A program made the position numbers and the translations under genes. Positions 11,701 through 23,700 of a DNA stretch of 64,000 bases are shown piece by piece. The notes under the pieces are model-generated. The model worked only from the letters and a program-made list of their open reading frames with translations. It did not search any database and was not told the origin of the DNA. Positions within the stretch are counted from its first letter, which is position 1. Each line of letters begins with the position of its first letter. The DNA comes from Trachythela sp. YZ-2020 (lineage: Eukaryota; Cnidaria; Anthozoa; Malacalcyonacea; Clavulariidae): assembly GCA_016169945.1 (NCBI GenBank), contig JADLSH010000363.1, positions 5,076,001-5,140,000 on the forward strand, written 5' to 3'.

Positions 11701-14700
11701 ACACTGATCTATATTCAAGACTGAACTATCTCCAAGATGCACTCGCACATCTCGAAGCAGTACGTAAACATCAGCAATCAAAGAAAGGGACACTGGCCAT
11801 GGTGACAAGCTCTCTACAGAAGACCATGGGAGAGTCTAGTGAAGATAAATCTCGTATGACAGTCACGCCAACTGAATTGACTAGCTATATGAATACGATA
11901 ACACTACAGATTGACGTGACGAAATTTATGCATAATTGTTTGGTCGAAGGAACACTACGGCAGAATAAGGAAAGGAGAAAAAAATTGGGCACTTTGTTTG
12001 ATAATGCTAATGTAAAATGTGACGTCGTTTCGAAGGTAAGCTGAAAATGTACTGAATTGTATGAATTTCACAACTACGCTAAGATTAAATAATAGGCGCT
12101 CAGTAAAATTATGCATGTTTAAATTAAGTTGTGGAGAATTTTGATTTTTGGGAGCTTTTACACACTGAGGTTATGGATTATTATGTTTTTATGAAGCTCA
12201 CTTATCTGGATTAATTAACACATTTGAAAAGAGCTACATTGAGAGTAGGTAACCCCCATCCAGCAGAATTTTCCCGCCAGAGAGAAAATAAAGAACAACA
12301 GAGAGTTTTGTGTTGGATTTTATTTAAATTACACACAACAATTTAAATGTTTCTTCTAATAAGAGTCGTTTTATAGTTTTGACTTTATTGTTCGATAGCC
12401 ATGGTTTCTTTAGACTCATCTTCGTGCAAATTCACCCACTTCATTGCGTGTTTTTCGCCATTTTCATTTGTACCCGGCCCACCCATGCAAAAAAATGACA
12501 ACTAAAGACAGGTAATTGAAAACCATTTTATTAAATGACTCGAAGTTACATGCTGTGTTTATATTGGTATGTTTTTACATGTTAATATTGTATGAATTGA
12601 TGACTTCAGTCCTATATTCGGCCTATTAAAAACCGAGTTTAACTTCTAATCATCATCATCATTATTCTCTTCATTGTTTTCTCCAGTAAAAGCGTAACCC
12701 TTTAAAAGCTTTCTTATAAGAAACTTTCTCTTATCAACAGCTGCTTCCAAAGCTTCTTCTGGATCAAAGTCATCGTTTTCGACAAGTGTTTCCTTTGTTT
12801 GCATTATTTTCTTATGTACTGGATCTTTCTTTAGTTGTTTCATCCACGTCAGGTTATCCATGTAGACATCGGCCAATTGCGTCGTCGATCAATGTAGCCC
12901 AGGGATCGATTTCCTCTTCGGAACTGTCTTCATCACACTCTCCAGTCGTGATGCTACTCTCATCTTCGGTATGGCTTTCATCTTCGGTATGGCTTTCCAT
13001 AGGACTTTCCTCATGTTCACTGGTGTCGTCGTCATGCCCTACAAGGCTATAGCTTCCGTAGTACTGACTGTTCATTTTAGTGCTCGTCTTACGAATGTTA
13101 ATGTAAAATAAGCAAATTATTTGCTATACACGACTATTTATACACAAAACAAATCCTAACGATGGTGGGGGAGATTTAATGATCTTTAAAGCATGCCCAC
13201 AAACCTATTGTGAGAGCTCCACAGAAGCTCCACAGAAGTTTTACAGAAGCTTCACAGAAGTTTTACAGAAGCTCCACAGAAGCTCCACAGAAGTTTTACA
13301 GAAGCTTCACAGAAGCTCCACAGAAGCTCCACAGAATCTTTAGAGAATTTCCAGACAACAGCTACAAAATCTCACCAAACCCTTCCTCAAAGCAACGATA
13401 TATATAGAACCGTGTTTCTATGTAAACTTGAATCATTTGCCACAGCAGTCATGTAGAGACGATTACGCCGGACCTGTCCGCTTTGCGGTCGGCCTAATGT
13501 GAAGAATATCAGTACACATATTTTGCAAGTTCACGGCTTATCTTCCGAGGAGAGAAAACCTTATCTTAAGCAAGCCCGGGTGTCGTCATGGCAGCCCTAC
13601 ATCGACAAATCTCCGCATCATTATATGAACATCGACACGTCTTCTCGTCCGTATATGAACATCGATAGGCCTACAGCAGACAAAAGGCGATCTCCTCGAA
13701 TTACACAGCCAGCAAAGAAACCAAAAGCTACAACCTCATCTTTAACCACCAAACCCTATCCGGATTTCAACCTCCGCCATAAATTGTGGGTCCGAGTCAA
13801 AGTGGAAAAACATATTTTGTCCAACAAATTTTGGAACACAATCGTATCGTGTACGAAGAGCAATAAAGTCAAAACTATAAAACGACTCTTATTAGAAGAA
13901 ACATTTAAATTGTTGTGTGTAATTTAAATAAAATCCAACACAAAACTCTCTGTTGTTCTTTATTTTCTCTCTACGGCGTACGTACGCAAAATGACGTCAC
14001 GCGAATACTAATTACTTCTAATTCCGTACGTACGCAAATGACGTCATATGGCGGGAAAATTACCCTGGATGTACGTTGCTGACGTCATATGGCGGGAAAA
14101 GTGCCGCAGGTTCTATACTTCTATTCCTGCCGGAGGGTCCAAAGTCGCATTTTTCGCAACGTTAGACCTAAAATATGTCTATGATTTCGCTCTAAATTTT
14201 CCAACCATATACAAACACCTTCAACTTTCAGTATTATCACATTTATCCTAGAGTATATATTTCTACAGCAATTGTGCTATTGGTTTCCTAATCTTAAGGG
14301 GGTCCTATACCAAATTTTTTACGGTTTTCAAAATATTTATGAAATTTTAGAAAACCAATAATTATATACTTTAAAGCCTTCTCAATAACCTCCATGGGTT
14401 TTTAGTTCATGAAAATTGCTTTAAATCGGAGAAAAAGAGCACATTCCTAAGTGATTATCTTGTAAATAAACTAAATATTTTACTTTAAAGCTGTTTTTCT
14501 CAAATTACCGAAAACGTGTAATTAACAATATTGCGCGCAGGATATCTTAAGAAGAATTAAAGCTATCTTGCTGAAATTTTCAGGGCTTACTCTATATAAC
14601 CTGCTCTAGGAGACATAGTAAAATAATTACCCTATCTTCAATAATTTTGAAATTGTAATATCTTAAATGAGGATAATGATGTTCATTTTTAGTATTCATG

Positions 14701-17700
14701 GCGTAAAACATTTATTATAACACATATGCTAACAATTTTACTTCATCTCCTAGATAATGTCGTTAGTTAATAAATAAAAGTTATTCCATGTCTTTAACAT
14801 TAATACTTTTTTAGTTATCATGCTTATAAAAGACCCCATATTTCACCATATGGGGTCTTTTATCTTGGTAACCATGGCAACCACTTCTTCCAACTATACC
14901 TTTTTTTGGTCAGGGTATCTAGCCCAACAACATACTAAAAGAAGTGTTTCATATCATTAGATTAACAGTAAAAAAAAATTTGGTAGAGGACCCCCTTAAC
15001 GCATTTAACTGCAATTCGCCCCAATGCTCCCCCTTTTGCTTATTTTAATAATATACTTTTTTGACGAAGTTTAATAATTCCGCACCAGAATATCTTAGAA
15101 ATATGTTTATTGTGAGGGATAATGTTAAAACCATTAGAGGAATAAACAAAATTGTTATTCCTAGAGTTAACACTACACGTTATGGACTGAATTCAATCTC
15201 TTATACTGCTGCTATAGTCTTTGGAACTCATTACCCGATAGTTTAAGGTCTCTGATGACCCTGCAGAACTTTCGAAAGTCAGTACGTAATTTAAGATTTA
15301 ATAATTTAGTATAGTAATCATTTTGCAATTTGCAGTACTGCCTAGAAGTAACTTAACACAAATACGCGGTTAACCGCGGGCCACACGCGGTTTGACCGGA
15401 GGCGCCCCGCGGGTCGCCCGCAGGCAGGTAAACTGTTTGCCAAAAGATGACGTATGTTTTCCTAGCCATCATGACAACGTGACTCTTGCGAATGATGTTG
15501 GTCATTACTTTCACCATAAGATCATCAATATACGCAATGAGCTTGATGCTGCAGGGGAAACTTGTGATGAACTTGCTGGATTAATTGATGATCCTAGTTT
15601 TAACGTTGAACATGAGACACTGTGTGACTTCAGGGAAGTCAAGGCGAACAGGTTGCTGGGTCTGCTTAGAAGAACATGTCCATTGCTTACAGACCGCAGT
15701 ATCCGGCGCACTCTGTATCTCTCGCTCGTCAAGTCACAATTATGCTATGCCACAGAGGTCTGGTCTCCCTCTCAATATAATAACAAATATAATCTGGAGC
15801 AAGTTCAAAGGCGTGCAACAAGATGGATCCTTCAATCGAAGAAAGGTGACATAACCTACAGGGACAGATTGCTGGCTCTGAATCTTTTACCATTGGCGTT
15901 TGACAGGGAAATGAAGGATTTGACATTTATGTTTAAAACTTTGCATGGTTTTTATGATTTCAATGTTTTCGATTTTGTGTCATTTGTTAATCATAGTCGT
16001 ACCCGTAATTGTAATAATCCTTCCCTAGTGCTTAAAGCTCCGTCATGTAAAAGTAGCACTTTTCAGGCATCGTTCTTTAACCGTATTGTTCCACTCTGGA
16101 ATCACACTTGCAAAATTGCTTCTCCTGGAGATCTTCGCAGTTTGGCAACGTTTAAATGCTTCTTGTCAAGAACTTATTTCAATTTATTAAGTAGTAGTTT
16201 TGATGTTGACATGTGCTGTACGTGGTCTTTGTATCGTAGCTGTTCGTGCCATAGAAATAGTTAACTCTGATGTAAACATATACCAGCTCCTCGTGTCAGG
16301 TTTTGTTTTATCCTGATTCAGCGTACTGAATTTTTCACATGACTACATTATGCATCATAAATTAAATGTGGTGCAATAGCGTCTTTTGATATAAATCAGC
16401 TGGTATATGTTTACCTATTTATAATATTCTTGTAATTACCGAAGAGGATGTGTGCAAGCTTATTGAGGCTTCTGCTAAGAAAAGCTGTGCGCTCGATCCT
16501 ATGCCTACTTCTATGGTGACGAACTGCCTCAAGAACTCCTTCCAGTTATTACCTCCACGATTAATTCTTCTTTGACCCTTGGACATTTTCCAACTGAGTG
16601 GAAAGCTGCTTTGGTCGACCCACGACTCAAGAAATCTGGTCAGGGTGCTTCTTTCCCGAATTTGAAAGTTCATAATGATATCTTGATAAACATGAACCAT
16701 CAGAGGGTTACTACTAGTACTGTTGGACTTGAGCTCTGCGTTCGATACTGTGGATCATCAAGTGCTTCTCCGTCGTCTTGAGGTTACTTTTGGAATAAAA
16801 GGTAATGCTCTTCGTTGGTTTAGTTCTTACTTAACTGGCAGATCGCAGCCAGTACTACTAAACGGAAGCTATTCGAAGGATTTCTCCCTGCCTCATGGTG
16901 TCCCACAAGGTTCTTGTCTAGGATCACTGCTGTTCACATTATATGCTAGCAAGCTATTTGAAGTTGTGAAAAACCATCTTCCGGACGCTCATGCTTATGC
17001 TGATGATACTCAGTTGTACATCTCGTTTAAGCCTGACTCTACTGTAAGTGAGCTGGAAGCGGTGACGGCATTACAGAACTGCATTGCGGATATCAAGACT
17101 TGGATGACCATGGACAAACTTAAGCTGAATGATGGAAAAACTTAAATTATTATTATTAAATTTACGGATTTTTGTGTCTGTTTCAAAGGAATTTTTATGA
17201 CTTATCTTTATTGTCTATGTCTCAGTTCATTGATATTTTGACCAGGAAACAAATCCAAAAGACTTTCAACACGACCAATAATATGCGCTTGAGGTGTTTT
17301 GTTTTGCAATTTTGTCTCCGTGTTTTGATCGCAAACTGCATCTTGTAAATATCTGTTCGATGACTCATTGCTGGAAAGGCATTCTAAAAGGCCTTAAATA
17401 TAAAATGTTTGGCGAGAATACTGCAACAGTATTCCGCTGACGAAATGTCTCTCCACGACGAACTGCGAGAAGTAATCTTTGGCGACAATATGGAAGTGAC
17501 GATAGATTTCCTGAAGCAATGCGGTCTCATCGCAAGCCAGAAAACTTTAGGAACCACCAAATACATAAAAAGAAGCTAAACGAAATTCTCCTATTATTTT
17601 GGGGGGGAGGGTCGTACACTTCAATGGCCATTGAAGTATACGACTCCCTTGGGGCAGGGGGGTCGTTAACTTCAATTGATCCGCTGTCTGGGTCAATCAG

Positions 17701-20700
17701 TAGAAATACTGTTCGGCAAAACAGCTTGTTTCACAATGCAATGTAAGCTGACTCTTGAAGCAATAATTCTTACCATATTGACATATTACTGTTATACAGG
17801 ATGTATTAAAAAAACTGAGACCTTTAGAAATTCACCTTATTGTTATAATTTGAATGCCTGAGTACTATACTGAACCCATGGGTGCGTAAACACAATTGAA
17901 TCGTATTTTATGTACGGAGAAGTTAATTAAAAGTCAATAGGATAATTTCTAAAGGTCTCAATTTTTTTTATACACCCTGTACAGGGTGTCCCAAAAAAAG
18001 GCTACCTTTTCAAATTCAAATTAGCATGTTAATTCAAGCAACCTATTGTAGTTCTTTGAAATCATTATCGCTTTTGAACTACGAATGCGTAAAAACACAC
18101 AGTTTTATACACATGGGATTTTGAATACAATAGGTTGCTTGAATTAACATGCTAATTTGAATTTGAAAGGTAGCCTTTTGGGGGGGACACCCTGTACAGG
18201 GTGTCCCAAAAAAAGTGACACTATAGAAATTATCTCATTACACTGGCCTGTAGGCCAAGTGTCTTAACTCCCTAATTTTCTGCGGTTTTTTCTGTTTTTT
18301 TAATCGTCGAGAAATCGAGTTTGCGTTAGCGCATCGCAGGCTCAGAGACCATGTGGTGATTACGAAATCGTCCACCCGATTCAAAATGACCGTCATTGAG
18401 GAGCGGGCTATATGACAAATATGTCTATTAGGAAATGTTTTCCTGTGTTTATGTTTCATGCGTGGTTTTCTTTGATATAAACAGCAGATGAGTTCGTTGT
18501 AGATTTCTTGCGTATTCAATAGCTGCAGTTACAGTTGGTAAAATCCCTGGAAATTGTGGCGAAAATGTTGCCCGTATGTTTAGTAGGCCTACAACGTAGA
18601 ATACAGTTACATCATATTAAACTACAAAGCTATTAAAAATTAGCTTTGTTGCCTTTGTATAAAGAATTTGGAATGTTTCTCAAGAAGTACGGTTTTAGTA
18701 ACAATTGTTTCAAAATTTAAGCAATAATATATTACAATTGCATAAGTCTAGCGCGAGGGAGTTTCATTTCCTACATGCTCTTAACTCGCTTTGATACACA
18801 GTTAAATTTATATGCTTTTCGAACTTTCAAAGTCATTCACATTCTGGTATGATGCTTTGTTCTTGCTTTCTAACAATATTGGTATTTCGATTCAATATTG
18901 TTCTTTACGACTTTAGGTATTATATATCACAAAATATGGCTCAAAATGTCTTGTTTACGTTTGCTATTTTTAGTTTGTGTGAAATACAACTGACGTGTCA
19001 ACTCTAAATAACACTGTGCGTATGGAGTATATTACTAAAATAGTTACAATAACACGATGAATTTGGTTTAAATATTTATTAGAATTTTGTCTTTAATACA
19101 TATATTAAACTAAGAAGTGAATATATCATACTCGGTAATGATAGGACAATGTCTATATATCTCACAATCGGCTATATAAACCTAGCATAATGATATATCA
19201 TTAATATACCCAAGCACCTCAAAATAAGATTGAAACCACTTATCTGAGATTGAAACCTGAAACCTCAAACAGACAGGAAATGTTACACCGCCCCAGGTGC
19301 CCCTAAACCCTGACCGGATCTGGACAGATGGGGCAAAACCTGCTCCGCAGGGCCAGTGTGAACGCCTCAGTAGGCGTCTTGTTGTTCTTAAACCGCTCTT
19401 AAACGCGCGTGATTAAACACCTGGGAATTTAAAACGTTTTCGCTTCGTCCAAATATTTTAACGCCCGAGTCAAGCAAAACGATTACACTAATAAACGGTT
19501 TGCTTTTTATTTTACACGTGACAACAATTGATTAAATTAATGTTTAATCTATGGGCCGTGCCCTTCAACATGTCCCCCATTTCTTTCGAGACAAAGAATG
19601 GTTCGCCTTTGCATTCCGCGCATCACATTTCGAATAATTTCAGGCTGCTGCCGTTGAATTCCTCGATTATTGCACTGCGGTTACATTCGGTATTAGGGTA
19701 AATTGTGTTACAACAAATACTCGTTGCTCTGTAGTCAATTGAACCATTATTGTTACTCCAACTGGTCGTATGATTTACATGTAATTTGATTTTTATGGTA
19801 ATAGGAGTTATTTTAAATTCCAGAAGCAGAAGTTTATGCACTTGTGGGTTTAGCATAGTGCTCAGGCATTCAAATTATAACAATAGGATAATTTCTATAC
19901 AGGGTGTATCAAAAAAACTGCAAATACCATAATTTGTATGCACGAGATCATACATTAGAATTTCAATGGCTGTGCAAATAATTACGCTTCTGGGATTTGA
20001 AAATACGTTTCCCAGGGGTATCAAAACAAGCACACAAAGTGAATTAAACTTATGAGTTCGATTACGAATGGCTCAGTTTACGAATGACTGCTGTCGAGTT
20101 GTGAGTTTGGGCGTACTTTAAAACAAGAAATACTCTTTGCTCTGTTGTTAGCTGAGCCATTCGTAATCGAACTAATTTTAATTCACTTTGTGTGCTTATT
20201 TTGATAGTACTGCACGTGGAAACGTATTTTCAAATCCCAGAAGCGTAATTATTTGCACAGCCATTGAAATTCTAATGTATGATCTCGTGCATACAAATTA
20301 TGGTATTTGCAGTTTTTTTGATACACCCTGTAGTGTCACTTTTTTTTGGGACACCCTGTATAGACAGTCAATTAAAATATTTGTAAATAGACTGAAAGAC
20401 AATATCATGTTTGTTTGAGGGAGCAAGCGTAGTAGCGGCGTATATATATGATTCAGTACGTATCTCCGCCGTTTACTGTAATTTGTATAGCTTGAAAATG
20501 CGAGGTAGATATGGTATACTGTATAGTATTGCAGACGAGGACATAAAGTAGTTCAATAAACACTGCAAAGAAAGGATACCGCACGTAATACAAATACGGA
20601 AGTTGTTATTCGGATTAGCGTGTACGTAGCGTAACGATATATAATTGTGAGTATTGTCTATCATCATATGATATGTTCTATATATCACTGCGAGTTACAA

Positions 20701-23700
20701 TTCAGAGTAATCAACGATAATATATAATGGCAAATATTCGATCTGATCTAAAACTCCACACGAGTCAGAACACGAGTGGAACACGGGTGAGCACGAATTA
20801 AATACAACTAAAAATGCCATTTAGGTTCTATAAATATATAGGAATCAGGAAATAAAACCCCAAATTTCCAGTCATTTATTGAAAAAGGCTTGGAAACGTT
20901 AATTTATTGCGTGCTGCTGCTCAGTGTTCTGCTCGGGATTACAGATATGAATGAAAGAAAGCATTTTAATTCAAATGATAGTTAGCAATAACAGAACATG
21001 GACTGAAAAGTGAAATTATTGCGCATGTGTTTGGCTATAACAATTAACGTTATTAATTTGACAAATAATTGACAATATTCGCGTTTAAATAGCAACTAAA
21101 TTAAATCATATACTTAAATATATACAACAATTGTCCAAATAACAACTAAATACATATGTACCAAAAGTAGAATCCCCCACATTGACAACCACGTTTTCCG
21201 GCTCCAAATAGTTGTGTAGTCCACTGTCGTTTAGCCCAGAGTCAGAGAAAACGCTTGTAATAACTCCCGAGTAGAACACTGAGCAGCAGCACGCAATAAA
21301 TTAACGTTTCCAATTGTAATAACTCCCGAGTAGAACACTGAGCAGCAGCACGCAATAAATTAACGTTTCCAAGATTATAGAACCTAAATGGCATTTTTAG
21401 TTGTATTTCATTCGTGTTCACTCGTGTTCCACTTGTGTTCACTCGTGTTCACCCGTATTCAACTCGTGTTCATTCGTGTTCACTCGTGTTCTGACTCGTG
21501 TGGAGTTTTAGATCAGATCTTGAAAATCTCATATTGAAGAAATATTCGATCCATAATTCATAAATCTCTCAGTGATATACTTTAAGTTTGTATTTATTCT
21601 GAACGCATCTATTCACCCGCGTTGCCTTCAAATTTTAGCACATAAATAAAAAATTACGGTGGGCAACCATTCTCATTCCCAAAGTAAACACTATCCTAAG
21701 ACATTTTGCGTAGTTTCATGCTTGTAACAAAAAATGCCATCGACAGTGTTTTCTAGACACTTTTTTCATGCTTGGCCGGCCGTCTATTATAAAATAATGG
21801 TATTTTTATTCTTGAAGATTTAAACACTTCCTTGTTTATAATAAAAACTTTTTTGATACATTCTTTAATTTCTTTTAAATGTGTCCTGAAGTGTGTGTAG
21901 TCTTGCGGTCTTGTCGCATGGACCGCACTATACTGCACTTATACTCATTAATTCTGTAGATAAAACATTTTGTATTAATTCTATCTATTTTCTTTAGAGA
22001 GATATTGTACTGTAATAGTTATTAAAATCATGTAGCTATAAATCATGATCTACAGTCAGACACGTTTAATATACAGTATACAGTGTCACTGTGTGTAGAT
22101 AACATGCAATTTGATTCGGCATTTATATAGTCAACCTCGTTGTTATATAGTTCGCTTTTTGTTCGCTTGTCTAACTAATTCATCTTCAAGTTTTACTTCA
22201 ACTCAACTCCGGAGTATACATTGAAAAGACGAATTTTGTGAAAATTTATCTATCCTCTATAAAGGCATATTAGGCCTTATTCTGTGGCACGTTATCGTTC
22301 AGTTTCGTTGCCCGGGTTCGGGCACTACTTTAAAACAAGATAAATAATTAGGATTAATCATACAAATTCCAAATCCGCTTGTTTGCACTTCTAAAAACCT
22401 GCAGTTTTCGAGTATTTCTTCTTCGAAAATTCAAGAAATCAACATATTTCGCAATCGATTACCGCCATTTTTTTCAGGGTACTAGCTTGCACTATTTAAT
22501 CAGTGGTGGGTTTCGGCAATTCTGATTTTCACTAAATTCCAAAAATTGAAATCAGGATTTTGTAGAATTTTCAAGTTTTTGCTTTTTTACTCTTGCTCAT
22601 TAACCCGAATTTCCTACCTTTTTCCACCAGATGAAAATTTTTTTCATAACGTGAAAAAAGTGCCTTTTTAGAAAAAAATACCCAGGTATTTTTAACCTTT
22701 CCATCAAATGCTCGCTGCCTCGATATTCCCACCTTTTTGACGTTGTCCAGCTTTTCACTATCGCAAATTTCCTATCTTTTTAGCGCTGACCACATCGTGA
22801 ACAAAACCTGCGGATAAGGTACCTCTTTCAGGTTGACTTATTTATGTCACTAATTGCTTAGTGCGCCCCGCCCATAGTGTCTAAATAAGTCAATCTGAAA
22901 AAAGGAACCCTTTTCGCAGATTTTGTTCACGAAGTGGTAGGCGCTAAAAAGGTAGGAAATTTGCGTGTTCGCGTTTTCATAAAAAGCTGGACAACGTCAA
23001 AAAGGTAGGAATATCGAGGCAGTGAGCATTTGATGGAAAGCCTAAAAATACCTGGGTATTTTTTTCTAAAAAAGCACCTTTTTCACGTTTTGAAAAAAAA
23101 TTTCATCTGGTGAAAAAAGGTAGGAAATTCGGGTTAATGAGCAAGAGTAAAAAAGCAAAAACTTGAAAATTCTACAAAATCCTGTTTTCAATTTTTGGAA
23201 TTTAGTGAAAATCAGAATTGCCGAAACCTACCACTGATTACCTCAGACTGATTACTATTTATAGTGTATTTCGTGGTTCTACATTGATTTTTCATGAAGT
23301 TTCTCAAACATCCGCTGACATAGAGTAAATATGGCGTTTCAGAATTATTGTTTTTTAGTCATTTTAGTCGGGGATGTTGCGTGGAGAAATTTTCAGTTTT
23401 ATTTGCGGTAATGTGAGGGAATATAAGTGACAACTGACAATACTAGTGAAAACATTTATAGTGGAAACGGTGTTTAATTGTTTATTACTGGCAGATTCAA
23501 TATATAACTTTTTTGTGATGAAAACTGTCTGGTATCAGAGCCTGTGTTGTGGTAAATCCTGTTCCGTACAGACAGATGCGAAATGGAACATTCTTCCTGA
23601 TGAACTCATACCTTAGCCTTATCCAGATTTAAATCGCTACTTTATGTATATTACAGTATTACACTACTGCCATAAATATAAACTATGAACCTGAAATTCC

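Larger units (their letters stand above)
12265..13990. mobile_element. ~1.7-kb element with ~110-bp inverted repeats
   Basis: The left arm 12270-12400 ('agagagaaaataaagaacaaca ... ttttgtgttggatttt') reappears in reverse at 13855-13975. Between them are orphan gene remnants: the acidic protein (minus, 12646-13075), a ~33-codon minus frame near 12390-12486 starting MGGPGTNENGEKHAMKWVNL, and a plus-strand zinc-finger-like frame (13455-13924). The left edge carries TTTTCCCGCC. The right edge is followed by TGACGTCA and TGGCGGGAAAA motifs. I infer a small DNA transposon, or a remnant of a larger DNA element with long terminal repeats. The superfamily is not identified. Confidence 0.6.

Noticed and set aside
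13210..13407. Protein-coding TEAPQKFYRS-type repeat frame
   Set aside because: The frame is produced by an 11-bp minisatellite. It shows no other coding feature.
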